Below are positions 43,865 to 52,457 of a DNA stretch of 54,191 nucleotides, in pieces. Location of the stretch: the NCBI GenBank assembly GCA_938003685.1, contig CALKXT010000181.1:1-54191 (forward strand), written 5' to 3'. The stretch comes from an uncultured Sulfitobacter sp. Lineage in GTDB: Bacteria > Pseudomonadota > Alphaproteobacteria > Rhodobacterales > Rhodobacteraceae. A model generated the notes under the pieces. That model searched no databases and was not told the origin of the DNA. It worked only from the letters and a program-made list of their open reading frames with translations. Position 1 is the first letter of the stretch. Each line of letters begins with the position of its first letter. A program made the translations under genes and the position numbers.

Positions 43865-44752
43865 CTATGCGGCCACTTTGGCTGCAGCAAGGGTTGAGGG
43901 CAAGCTCTGCTGATGAATTTTCCAGCGTTGCAGGTATGATTTTAGCAACTTAAGTTGCGCTTCTGTATCATTGGTAGGTGGCAACTGCTTAATTGCCTTA
44001 AGAAGCTGAGTAGGCGTTGGGGGTTTAGACCAGTGTTCTTGCCAAATTGAATTCAAATGGTCCATGATAGCATTTAGCCGTTCTCCAGTTGTGATTTGGT
44101 CACTTAGTATTCGGATACAACCAGTTCGGTCTGATAGACTAGCTTTGATCTTGTTTCGAGAAATAAATTCATCGAAGCATCTGTTTATATCCGCGGATAT
44201 ATTCTGCTGTTGAGCTGGCGCTTTTGACTTTATCGCCGCCTGCGTTTGGTCGAGAAGTTTAGTTGCGGGCCACGTTGTAAAATCTGGGTAAGGGGCGCGA
44301 CCAACCGAATTTTTCCAATCCAAAAGTAAATTTTCAAAACCAGCCACATCGGGACTCTGTTTGTTTTTATGAATATGATTTTTAGTTCTTAACGGGCGTT
44401 CAGTAGGCTTAACGCTGCGTTCAGTAGGCTTGCTAAGCTCTTTGCGCCATGCCTTCCAAAAGACAACAGTATATCGAAGGCGATAATTGTATCCGTTGGC
44501 CATTTTTTGATTTTCTGTTTCTAGAACGCCAGCATCTCTCAGCTCAGCTATGTATCCAGAGACGGCAGCACGTGAACGCCCCAAGCGCTTGCCAAGTTGT
44601 GCGAGTGATGGCCAGCATTGCCCCTCTAGATTGGCCATGCGGCAAAGCTCCGCCAAGGTCCTGAAGGCCCCGGGGCATAGTTCAAGATCGAAAACAGACA
44701 TTGGGAAGGCAACAAAGCCCTGTTTAGGGTCTGCTGTAAAAGTATCAGGCAC
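43865..44752 (-). CDS. Plasmid replication initiator (DnaA-like/RepA-type of Rhodobacterales)
   Basis: A 295-residue protein with an N-terminal winged-helix/HTH_36-like domain (residues 42-75: CWPSLAQLGKRLGRSRAAVS, then GYIAELRDAGVLE) and a C-terminal helical domain. It stands directly upstream of parA and parB, the place of the replicase in roseobacter plasmid modules. I cannot decide between the DnaA-like and RepA classes without a search. The start is a GTG at 44752 with a perfect AGGAGG at 44758-44763. The second copy of the partition palindrome lies inside the coding sequence. Confidence 0.75.
   Translation of the reverse strand: MPDTFTADPKQGFVAFPMSVFDLELCPGAFRTLAELCRMANLEGQCWPSLAQLGKRLGRSRAAVSGYIAELRDAGVLETENQKMANGYNYRLRYTVVFWKAWRKELSKPTERSVKPTERPLRTKNHIHKNKQSPDVAGFENLLLDWKNSVGRAPYPDFTTWPATKLLDQTQAAIKSKAPAQQQNISADINRCFDEFISRNKIKASLSDRTGCIRILSDQITTGERLNAIMDHLNSIWQEHWSKPPTPTQLLKAIKQLPPTNDTEAQLKLLKSYLQRWKIHQQSLPSTLAAAKVAA
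44186..44201. promoter_or_regulatory. Palindrome TATATCCGCGGATATA inside rep, candidate parS copy 2
   Basis: A perfect 16-bp palindrome within the rep coding region, identical over 19 bp to the copy before parA. The two centres are 338 bp apart. Conservation of a long palindrome inside a coding sequence points to selection for protein binding (partition site or origin regulation). Confidence 0.7.
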
Positions 44753-44757
44753 AAAAA

Positions 44758-44785
44758 CCTCCTATCCTGCAAGCAAGGCTTGCAG
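44758..44785 (-). promoter_or_regulatory. Hairpin and perfect Shine-Dalgarno in front of rep
   Basis: AGGAGG (44758-44763, minus strand) precedes the GTG of rep. Four bases upstream begins a perfect 8-bp inverted repeat, CTGCAAGC at 44767-44774 and GCTTGCAG at 44778-44785, with a 3-base loop. In mRNA this would be a tight hairpin next to the ribosome site and might set copy number. Confidence 0.55.
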
Positions 44786-45453
44786 TGATTCGATGGCTTT
44801 GGTACTGTTGAGGTGAAGACAACGGACAGTATCAAAGCTGACGTTTCAATTTAGGGCTCGTGTGGTTGCCGCCACATGGGCCCTTGCTTTTATGGTGGTC
44901 TGCTTGGGTTTGCGCCTCCTATTTCTTGCCTTGGCCGAAATCACATGCCGTAAAGCGACATGGTTACGACTCTATTCACTGCCTCATTGGAGGTTTTGAC
45001 CCCCTTAGTCCTGTAAATAGAGCAAAAAGTAACGAAAAAGCAATGACTAATGTTTTTAGTCGTGATTTTGACTTGATATGCCAGCCGATAGCTGAGGCGC
45101 GTCAGCGCCATTTCATCCTTCTGTCAATCTTGGAGGCATAGATGAGGCCACTAGAAATGTCTGAAATTCGCACTCTGTAACTGATAGGGGACTGAAGCTG
45201 TGAGGTGCTGGTATCCCAAAAAAACCAGAAATAGCGTTGTATTCAACGCTTAGTTTAAGAGGGCTCTGGCTTGTGCAGCGGCCATTAATCGATTGTCGCA
45301 CGCAATGGGCCTGAACCTGTGCGCCGCGCGATTGGCTCTGCAAGAAAAGACAGGCATCTTTTATCAAGGGAGGCAGTTCCAGAGACCCATTTTGCAATAA
45401 ATCGGTTGGATGTCACCGCTCTCTTTCATCATAGATCAGAGCGATTCGTTGCA
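44786..45453. other. Non-coding stretch, candidate origin region
   Basis: About 670 bp with no convincing gene. It contains an AT-rich part around 45000-45060, the inverted repeat GACTAA/TTAGTC (45045-45050 and 45056-45061), and a GC hairpin GGCGC/GCGCC (45096-45100 and 45105-45109). No tandem iterons were seen by eye. Its position upstream of rep fits an origin or control region. Confidence 0.4.
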
Positions 45454-45484
45454 AATGGCCCGGAAGATGCTCTGCCGGGCCATT
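45454..45484 (-). terminator. Intrinsic terminator of the cytochrome c gene
   Basis: AATGGCCCGG at 45454-45463 pairs with CCGGGCCATT at 45475-45484 (10 bp, 11-base loop). On the minus strand the stem is followed by TTTGC. It begins 8 bases after the cytochrome gene's stop. Confidence 0.75.
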
Positions 45485-45492
45485 GATGGTGA

Positions 45493-45942
45493 TTAGTTCG
45501 AAGCGTCAACTTCGGGTCCAACAGAAACAAGGTACGCCCAAACATTAGCCGCATCATCTGCGTCCTTTAGTTTGAATGACATTTTTGACTTGGCTTTCTT
45601 GTCGTCCAGATACGTACCCAAGAACTTCTTTGGGTTCGCAACGTATTCAACGAAAGATGCTTCATCCCAAGCAAGCCCAGCCTCACCGGCCGCGATGATA
45701 GATTTGCCGAATTTATAGCCTTCTGCGGCTCCCGCCTGACGGGTGTAGATGCCAAACAGGTTCGGGCCCGATTTGCCGCCTTTTTGAATGACTGTTTCGT
45801 CATCAGCGATCAGTGCGTGGCATGCTTTGCACTTTCTGAAAATCTGTTCACCTGCCGCGGCGTCGCCTGTCGCATGTCCGTCCGCAAGCAGCGGTGCGGC
45901 TAGTAAGGACAAGCCGAGGGTCATTGTGGAAAATAGTTTCAT
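45493..45942 (-). CDS. cycA: Cytochrome c2 / class I cytochrome c
   Basis: A 149-residue periplasmic cytochrome. The signal peptide MKLFSTMTLGLSLLAAPLLA is cut near A20. Haem is bound at C38-K-A-C-H42, and the axial Met is M121 in KSKMSFKL. Length and the long loop fit the large cytochrome c2/c550 type of Rhodobacterales, which carries electrons between bc1 and the oxidase or photosynthetic reaction centre. The frame extends upstream to 45999, but the ATG at 45942 has GGAG about 6 bases upstream and starts the signal peptide. It is divergent from idi. Confidence 0.87.
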   Translation of the reverse strand: MKLFSTMTLGLSLLAAPLLADGHATGDAAAGEQIFRKCKACHALIADDETVIQKGGKSGPNLFGIYTRQAGAAEGYKFGKSIIAAGEAGLAWDEASFVEYVANPKKFLGTYLDDKKAKSKMSFKLKDADDAANVWAYLVSVGPEVDASN

Positions 45943-46144
45943 GTGAGGTCTCCAGTTGTTGTGCATTCGCGCTTCATCGATACGGTCCTGCCTATACATA
46001 GTGTGATGTTATACGACCCGTTGTACATAGATCTGCGACAATAGGACGCCTGCGATCTCTGGTAATGTCCAAATAGTTAGGTGAGTATGCGCATAGGGTG
46101 AATTGTAAGCACTAAGAAGATGCACGGGCTGGGGTCAAAACCTG

Positions 46145-46675
46145 ATGACGATCATGATACCAACATGGGTTGATGGCATATTACAGCCTTATGAAAAGCT
46201 TGCAGCGCATCAATTGGGGCTTCGCCACAAGGCAGTTTCGGTCTTTGTCGTTGCGGGTGGGCAGATATTGATTCAGCAACGCGCTATGGGAAAATACCAT
46301 ACTCCGGGCAAGTGGGCGAACACATGCTGTACCCATCCAGACTGGGGCGAGGCGGCGGATGTTTGCGCGGCGCGTCGATTAAACGAAGAACTGGGGATCA
46401 CAGGAGTGGCCTCGCAACACTGTGGTCAGGTTGAGTATCGTGCAGACGTTGGGGGCGGGTTGATCGAACACGAAGTGGTAGAGGTGTTCTTGGCTCAGGC
46501 CTCACTTGATCTAAAGCTAGACCCTAACCCGGACGAAGTGATGGCAACCCGTTGGATAGATCATGATCAACTGATTGATGAGGTTTCCCAAAAGCCTGAC
46601 AGTTTTACCCCATGGCTACAAGTATACCTAGCAAAACACAGCGACATGATCTTTGGCCGCGAGAGCGCGCGCTAA
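46145..46675 (+). CDS. idi: Isopentenyl-diphosphate delta-isomerase, type I
   Basis: A 176-residue Nudix-fold isomerase. It converts isopentenyl diphosphate to dimethylallyl diphosphate for carotenoid, quinone and bacteriochlorophyll side chains. The catalytic Cys is in WANTCCTHP, the Glu in IEHEVVEVF and the Nudix-like helix in AARRLNEELGI. In photosynthetic Rhodobacterales idi often lies in or near the photosynthesis gene cluster. The start could be the ATG at 46145 or 46154. hemF starts 28 bp downstream, so the two are probably one operon. Confidence 0.92.
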   Translation: MTIMIPTWVDGILQPYEKLAAHQLGLRHKAVSVFVVAGGQILIQQRAMGKYHTPGKWANTCCTHPDWGEAADVCAARRLNEELGITGVASQHCGQVEYRADVGGGLIEHEVVEVFLAQASLDLKLDPNPDEVMATRWIDHDQLIDEVSQKPDSFTPWLQVYLAKHSDMIFGRESAR

Positions 46676-46703
46676 AGATCGCAGGACAAGTAAGGTCGAC
46701 AAA

Positions 46704-47585
46704 ATGACAGAGATATTTCAAAGCGAAAAAACACAAGCATCCGCATGGTTCCGTTCCCTGCGCGATGAAATTGTGACGGCGTTTCATGATCTAGAAAGCC
46801 GTCATGACGGTGATCAGCCTGCAGGACGCTTTGAGGTGCGCAAAACCACGCGCGCATCAGATGATGGATCAGACGCAGGTGGTGGAGAGATGAGCGTGAT
46901 GCGTGGCGGCCGCGTCTTTGAAAAAGTTGGCGTGAACATTTCAACGGTCCACGGCACGCTGGGGGAACGGGCACAGGCGGCAATGGCCGCGCGCAAGGGT
47001 ATTCCGGGCATGGCAGATGATCCCCGGTTTTGGGCGTCAGGCATTTCATTGGTCGCACACATGCAAAACCCACATAGCCCAGCGGTTCACATGAATACAC
47101 GTATGTTCTGGACCCCGCATGCATGGTGGTTCGGCGGTGGTGCTGATCTGAACCCATGTATCGAATACGACGAGGATACTGCGCACTTTCATACTGAGAT
47201 GAAGCGCGCCTGTGATCCGCATGGCGATACGCTTTACGATGAACTCAAGGTTTGGGCGGATGAGTATTTCTATATCCCGCACCGCAAACGTGCGCGCGGG
47301 GTAGGGGGCATATTCTATGATGACCGCAACACTGCCGATTGGGCTGCTGATTTCAAGCTGACCCAAGACGTTGGATCAGCGTTTTTGCCTGCCTTTGTGC
47401 CGTTGGTGGATCGCCGCCGCGATACTGAATGGGGCGAGGCCGATAAAGACACGCAATTGCAACATCGTGGTCTCTATGCTGAGTATAATCTAGTCTATGA
47501 CCGGGGCACCAAATTTGGTTTGGAAACAGGCCACGACCCAGAGGCCGTGTTGATGAGCCTGCCACCAATGGCAAAATGGTATTGA
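46704..47585 (+). CDS. hemF: Aerobic coproporphyrinogen III oxidase
   Basis: A 293-residue HemF. It decarboxylates two propionates of coproporphyrinogen III with O2 to give protoporphyrinogen IX. Recognisable family motifs are GGGADLNPCI, HIPHRKRARGVGGIFYD-like (YIPHRKRARGVGGIFYDD, about residue 195) and YNLVYDRGTKFGLETG. The frame is open to 46653 across the idi end, but the ATG at 46704 gives the normal N-terminus. It is the second gene after idi and convergent with the NTF2-like gene 4 bp away. Confidence 0.95.
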   Translation: MTEIFQSEKTQASAWFRSLRDEIVTAFHDLESRHDGDQPAGRFEVRKTTRASDDGSDAGGGEMSVMRGGRVFEKVGVNISTVHGTLGERAQAAMAARKGIPGMADDPRFWASGISLVAHMQNPHSPAVHMNTRMFWTPHAWWFGGGADLNPCIEYDEDTAHFHTEMKRACDPHGDTLYDELKVWADEYFYIPHRKRARGVGGIFYDDRNTADWAADFKLTQDVGSAFLPAFVPLVDRRRDTEWGEADKDTQLQHRGLYAEYNLVYDRGTKFGLETGHDPEAVLMSLPPMAKWY

Positions 47586-47589
47586 TGCC

Positions 47590-47955
47590 TTAACTTTTGG
47601 TCGTCCCTTGATGGAAGCGCAAGCGCCAGCCCGCGTCTTGCTGAATCCAGATAGATGATCGATTGGCCCGCTCCACATATGACCCATGATGTATTTCACT
47701 AGTATAGGTCACCAGTGCAATATCATCCGAAAGGAAGCGCACAGAAAAATCAGGTAGGGGCAACGTGGCGTTAATCTCGGTTTGTCCGGCTGATCCTACC
47801 AGTAGCTCTGCGCGCGAATAGATACGACCAGAGCGGCCAAATTCAATCATATCTGGTGCGAAAATTTGGTCCATCAGCGTATCGTCAAAGCGCGTTACGC
47901 CGCGCCAAAGGCTTTCCTCCAGCGCGCGTAGAATTTCGGATGTGTGCGTGTCCAT
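47590..47955 (-). CDS. NTF2-like / DUF4440 protein
   Basis: A 121-residue small protein with the cone-shaped NTF2/SnoaL pattern: an N-terminal helical part (EILRALEESLWRG, FDDTLMDQIFAPDMIEFG) and strands ending in RSSIWIQQDAGWRLRFHQGT. It matches the DUF4440 type. The substrate or role is unknown. It sits 18 bp downstream of hemE on the same strand and could be co-transcribed with it. Confidence 0.8.
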   Translation of the reverse strand: MDTHTSEILRALEESLWRGVTRFDDTLMDQIFAPDMIEFGRSGRIYSRAELLVGSAGQTEINATLPLPDFSVRFLSDDIALVTYTSEIHHGSYVERANRSSIWIQQDAGWRLRFHQGTTKS

Positions 47956-47973
47956 TATACCTATCGTTGTGCG

Positions 47974-49008
47974 CTATTTGCCCCGAACTGTATCAATCAT
48001 CAACTGAACATTGGCGGGGTCCGCATCTGGTGTGATCCCGTGACCAAGGTTGAAAATATGCGGCCCGTTGGACAATGCATCAACGATGCGGCGGGTTTCT
48101 GATACCAACGCGTCACCACCTGTGACCATGTGGCTGGAGGCGAGGTTGCCTTGAACACAGCCATCCGGTTGCAGGTTTTCTGCGACCCATTCAGCGCTGA
48201 CGCCATCATCAAATGCAATGCAATCGGCACCAATAGCCGCGTGAATACCTTTGTAGCGTTCGCCCGCACCTCGTGGGAATGCGATGATGGGCGTGTTCGG
48301 GTTCACCGCTTTGACGCCGCGCACGATCTCACGCATGGGTGCAATTGAATATCTTTCAAAATCAGCGCCTTGCAGGGACCCTGCCCAGCTATCGAACAAT
48401 TTGACCACCTCGGCACCAGCTTCAATCTGTGCGTTGAGGTAGGTGATTGTGGCCTCGGTGATGCGCTCCATTAATCCGTCAAAAACGGTGCGGTTGTCGG
48501 CTTTTAACCCATGCGCTGGCCCTTGATCTGGGGTGCCTTTGCCCGCGATCATATAGGTCGCAACCGTCCAAGGTGCGCCTGCAAATCCGATCAGTGTTGT
48601 CTCATCCGGCAACTCCTTGGCTAGGATACCAACGGTTTCGTAAACCGGGGCGAGATGTTCGTGAATGTCGTCAGCAGGCTTCAGCGCATCCAACTCTGCT
48701 TGGCTGGTGATTGTCGACAATCGTGGTCCTTCGCCAGTGACAAACCACAGGTCCGCACCCAAGGCTTGAGGGACCAACAAGATGTCTGCGAACAAGATGG
48801 ATGCATCAAAGCCGTAACGCCGGATCGGCTGTAGCGTGACCTCCGATGCCAGCTCAGGGTTGTAACACAGTGACAGAAAATCACCTGCCTTGGCACGTGT
48901 TGCGCGGTACTCGGGCAGATACCGCCCCGCTTGGCGCATCATCCAGATTGGCGGCGTTGGCAATGTTTCACCTGCAAGCGCGCGCAGAATGGTTTTTTGA
49001 GATGTCAT
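47974..49008 (-). CDS. hemE: Uroporphyrinogen decarboxylase
   Basis: A 344-residue HemE, normal length. It removes four carboxyls from uroporphyrinogen III. The N-terminal signature [17 protein letters not shown] is complete and [13 protein letters not shown] is present, as is the C-terminal NLGHGI. The ATG at 49008 is chosen; upstream residues to 49044 do not match the family. It is divergent from hemC with about 100 bp between, so the two haem genes probably share a control region. Confidence 0.96.
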   Translation of the reverse strand: MTSQKTILRALAGETLPTPPIWMMRQAGRYLPEYRATRAKAGDFLSLCYNPELASEVTLQPIRRYGFDASILFADILLVPQALGADLWFVTGEGPRLSTITSQAELDALKPADDIHEHLAPVYETVGILAKELPDETTLIGFAGAPWTVATYMIAGKGTPDQGPAHGLKADNRTVFDGLMERITEATITYLNAQIEAGAEVVKLFDSWAGSLQGADFERYSIAPMREIVRGVKAVNPNTPIIAFPRGAGERYKGIHAAIGADCIAFDDGVSAEWVAENLQPDGCVQGNLASSHMVTGGDALVSETRRIVDALSNGPHIFNLGHGITPDADPANVQLMIDTVRGK

Positions 49009-49107
49009 ATCACTTGATCCTTGAACTTTACTTGGCCGCACCATGCACTTTGCCGCAGGGCGGGTACAAGTGTTGTCAGCGCCGCAGCGCAGGGGTAGGG
49101 ATAGCCC

Positions 49108-50058
49108 ATGAGATATGTCATTCCCAGCCCCGCAAGACCCTTAAATATTGGTACCCGTGGATCTCCATTGGCGTTGGCCCAAGCGTATGAAACACGTGAA
49201 CGGTTGGCTTCGGCGTTTGATTTGCCTTTTGAGGCTTTTAACATTGTTGTGATCAAAACAACTGGCGACAAGATCATCGACCGCCCGTTGAAGGAAATCG
49301 GTGGTAAAGGGTTGTTCACCCGCGAGATCGAAGACGCGATGTTAGATGGCAGTATTGATATCGCGGTGCATTCGATGAAGGATATGCCGACGTTGCAGCC
49401 TGATGGGTTGATGTTGGATACCTATCTGCCTCGCGAGGACGTGCGCGATGCGTTCATTTCACCGCGGGTGTCGAGTTTGCTGGATTTGCCTGAGGGCAGT
49501 GTCGTGGGCACGTCGAGTTTGCGACGTCGTGCGCAGCTGATGTTGCGGCGGCCAGATCTAAAAGTTGTAGAATTTCGCGGCAATTTGCAAACCCGTCTGA
49601 AAAAGTTGGATGACGGGGTGGCAGAAGCGACATTCCTTGCGATGGCTGGATTGAATCGTCTGAAAATGGACGAGGTGCCGAAAGCAGCGATCGAGGTTGA
49701 GGATATGTTGCCGGCAGTGGCGCAGGGGGCGATAGGTATCGAACGGCGTGCAGATGATATGCGCGCCGCAGATATGCTGGCTGTGATACATCATGAACCT
49801 ACGGGCCAACAGCTCGCGGCAGAGCGCGCGTTTCTCGCTGAACTGGATGGATCATGTGAAACCCCAATTGCGGGTTTGGCGGAATTGGATGGCAACACAT
49901 TGCGCCTGCGCGGTGAGGTGTTGAGGCCTGATGGATCAGAGGCGATTAGTGACGATGTGACCTGTGCGATAAGCGATGGCGCAGAGGCTGGACGTGCGAT
50001 GGCGCGGAAACTGTTGTCCGAGGCGGGTCAGGGGTTCTTTGACTGGCGTACTGGTTAG
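49108..50058 (+). CDS. hemC: Porphobilinogen deaminase (hydroxymethylbilane synthase)
   Basis: A 316-residue HemC. It joins four porphobilinogens to hydroxymethylbilane. Seen are [39 protein letters not shown] and the cofactor-binding Cys in [12 protein letters not shown]. Full length. It is followed after 9 bp by the DUF1045 gene. Confidence 0.96.
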   Translation: MRYVIPSPARPLNIGTRGSPLALAQAYETRERLASAFDLPFEAFNIVVIKTTGDKIIDRPLKEIGGKGLFTREIEDAMLDGSIDIAVHSMKDMPTLQPDGLMLDTYLPREDVRDAFISPRVSSLLDLPEGSVVGTSSLRRRAQLMLRRPDLKVVEFRGNLQTRLKKLDDGVAEATFLAMAGLNRLKMDEVPKAAIEVEDMLPAVAQGAIGIERRADDMRAADMLAVIHHEPTGQQLAAERAFLAELDGSCETPIAGLAELDGNTLRLRGEVLRPDGSEAISDDVTCAISDGAEAGRAMARKLLSEAGQGFFDWRTG

Positions 50059-50067
50059 AGCCGAACG

Positions 50068-50751
50068 GTGTTTCAGCGATACGCGGTTTATTTCACGGCG
50101 TCAGGTGAATTTGCGCAACGTGGTGCCGCGTGGTTGGGATGGGATGTTGGTGGTGGTTGCCCCGTGCCACACCCGCACCTGACGGAAATTGACCTAACAA
50201 ACCTTACAAAAAAGCCGCGCAAATATGGTTTTCATGCAACGATCAAACCGCCATTTGTGTTGAACGAGGGCAGGACTGAATCAGCCCTAAAATCCGCCAT
50301 TAAAGATATCTGCGGCAGCTCAAAGCCTGTGACGGTGCAAGGGTTAGAGGTCGCCGCGCTTGGTCGGTTTTTAGCTTTGATACCGCAGGGCGATGTATCT
50401 GCTTTGAACACATTGGCGGCCAGTGTTGTGAGGTCTCTTGATGCATTTCGGGCACCAATGCCAGAGGAAGAAATGACGCGACGCGGGCAGGGTAACCTAT
50501 CATCTGCGCAGCAAGAAAATCTGCGTAATTGGGGTTATCCTCACGTGATGGAGAATTTTAAGTTCCATATGACCTTAACGGGGCGGATACCGAAATCCGA
50601 AATTGAAGCAACGCAACGTGTCACGGCGGCATATTTCGCAGCGCATGCAAATGTACCTTTGGATGTCATCTCCCTGACCTTGGTAGGGCAGGGAGATGAT
50701 GGCTGCTTTGTGGAAATAGAGCGCTTTCCGCTTGGCGTTGTTAGTCAGTAA
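50068..50751 (+). CDS. DUF1045 / 2H-phosphoesterase-like protein
   Basis: A 227-residue protein of the DUF1045 family. Two HxT motifs (YGFHATIKPPF and FKFHMTLTG) mark a 2H-phosphoesterase fold. Some members sit in phosphonate (phn) operons, but here the neighbour is hemC and no phn gene is seen, so a phosphonate role is not supported. The start is a GTG at 50068. The 3' end overlaps hyuB by 11 bp, tail to tail. Confidence 0.82.
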   Translation: MFQRYAVYFTASGEFAQRGAAWLGWDVGGGCPVPHPHLTEIDLTNLTKKPRKYGFHATIKPPFVLNEGRTESALKSAIKDICGSSKPVTVQGLEVAALGRFLALIPQGDVSALNTLAASVVRSLDAFRAPMPEEEMTRRGQGNLSSAQQENLRNWGYPHVMENFKFHMTLTGRIPKSEIEATQRVTAAYFAAHANVPLDVISLTLVGQGDDGCFVEIERFPLGVVSQ

Positions 50752-52453
50752 CTTCACCATCGCGGACGGCATTTTCTACATCTGCAATATCAGTAACACT
50801 TAACCCATAATCTCGCGCGGCGGTTTCTGCCGATATATATCCCCGCGCCAGATCACGTTTGACCAGCGTCAGATCACGATCTTTTGGGTCGCCGTATCCA
50901 GCACCACCGGGAAAGGCCATTACCACCTTGCGGCCATGTGGTACGAATTGTTTGCCTTTGCCGAACATTTTGGTGCCATCGTCCTGTGCAATAGTCGTGC
51001 GCGCGCCAACACCGCCGCCACGACGCCCACGTGCAGGGTGATCAACACGGTCAAACATTGCCTGAAAATCAAACTCATGCCCTTCGCGTGCGCCGACCTC
51101 CATGTATTGGCCCAAGCCACCGCGCTGTTTCCCGGTGCCCCCTGAATCGGGGCGCAGTTCCTTGCGCCAGATGATCACCGGGCCTGCGTGTTCTGTTGCC
51201 TCAACAGGCATTGTCATCACACCGGATGGAAAGGCGGTAGCGTTTAACCCGTCAAATTCAGGGCGTGCGCCTGAACCCCCAGAGTTGAAGGTCAACACCT
51301 CGGATCGCACAGCGTCAGCCGGGGCAGGGGCGTCGGTGCGAGGGCGCAGCGAGACTTGGAAATTGCACAGGCATCCGGCGCCTTCAGCTGGAACAACACC
51401 CGGCAAAATTTGGTCTAATGCTGCATAAACTGCGTCAGGTACAAAATGCCCGACAATGTGGCGCAACGCGACCGGGGCAGGGTGCACCGCATTCACGATT
51501 GTATTGACCGGGGCGATAATTTCGAACGGCGCAAGGGATGCGGCGTTGTTGGGAATCTCGGGCGCAATCGCGCATTTCAAGGCATAACAGGCATAGGCTT
51601 TGGCATAGACCAGTGGGCAGTTGATACCCTTTTTGTCCAAGCCAGAAGTCCCTGTGAAATCCGAGATAATGCGATCTGCCTCAATCGTCAGTTTCACTTT
51701 GAGCGTGATTGGTTTGCTAAAGCCGTCCACAGTCATCTCACCACCCGCAGTTTGGCGAGGCAGGGCAGCGATACGTTCAAGCGTAGCGCGGCGTGAGTTA
51801 TCCAAGATGAAAGAGCCAATACCGCTGAGGTCTTCAAGGTCAAATTCAGTGATCATTTCGATCAGACGGCGATGACCAATCTCATTACAACTCGACAACG
51901 CATAGATGTCGCCAATCAACTGATCCGGTTCACGCACATTACCACGCACAATTCGCACAAGGGTTTCGTCAACGACACCCTGATTGGCGAATTTCATGAT
52001 GGCGATATACAGCCCTTCTTCGTACACGCTGGCTGCATCCGCGCCAAAACCGCGTCCACCGATATCAACGATATGGGCTGTGCATGCGAAAAATCCAACC
52101 AAGTTGCCATTGTAGAACGACGGGGTGACCATGGTTATGTCGTGCAGGTGTCCGGTGCCTTCCCATGGATCGTTGGTAATATAGACATCGCCGTCCAATA
52201 TATTTTCGCGACCGATGCGGCGGATGAAATGTGCAACGGCGTCGGCCATGGCGTTGACGTGACCGGGAGTGCCGGTGACGGCCTGTGCCAGCATCTGCCC
52301 TTGCGTGTCATAAACGCCCGCAGATAGATCACCCGCCTCGCGCACGGATGTAGAAAACGCAGTGCGCACCAAGGCTTGTGCCTGTTCTTCGACAACCGAT
52401 ATCAACCGGTTCCACATGACTTGATAGGCGACGTTTGAATGTTCCTTGCCCAT
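50741..52453 (-). CDS. hyuB: Hydantoinase/oxoprolinase subunit B
   Basis: A 570-residue HyuB-type protein. Motifs include FSTSVREAGDLSAGVYD, GHVNAMADAV, ITNDPWEGTGHLHDITM and the glycine-rich GRRGGGVGARTT near the C-terminus. With the HyuA subunit it forms an ATP-dependent hydantoin, 5-oxoproline or similar ring hydrolase; the substrate cannot be told from sequence. It lies 4 bp downstream of hyuA in the same operon. Confidence 0.9.
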   Translation of the reverse strand: MGKEHSNVAYQVMWNRLISVVEEQAQALVRTAFSTSVREAGDLSAGVYDTQGQMLAQAVTGTPGHVNAMADAVAHFIRRIGRENILDGDVYITNDPWEGTGHLHDITMVTPSFYNGNLVGFFACTAHIVDIGGRGFGADAASVYEEGLYIAIMKFANQGVVDETLVRIVRGNVREPDQLIGDIYALSSCNEIGHRRLIEMITEFDLEDLSGIGSFILDNSRRATLERIAALPRQTAGGEMTVDGFSKPITLKVKLTIEADRIISDFTGTSGLDKKGINCPLVYAKAYACYALKCAIAPEIPNNAASLAPFEIIAPVNTIVNAVHPAPVALRHIVGHFVPDAVYAALDQILPGVVPAEGAGCLCNFQVSLRPRTDAPAPADAVRSEVLTFNSGGSGARPEFDGLNATAFPSGVMTMPVEATEHAGPVIIWRKELRPDSGGTGKQRGGLGQYMEVGAREGHEFDFQAMFDRVDHPARGRRGGGVGARTTIAQDDGTKMFGKGKQFVPHGRKVVMAFPGGAGYGDPKDRDLTLVKRDLARGYISAETAARDYGLSVTDIADVENAVRDGEVTD

Positions 52454-52457
52454 GTTC

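Noticed and set aside
45113-45397. 94-residue open frame on the minus strand upstream of the cytochrome gene
   Set aside because: No recognisable motif, poor start context and odd composition; treated as non-coding origin-side DNA.
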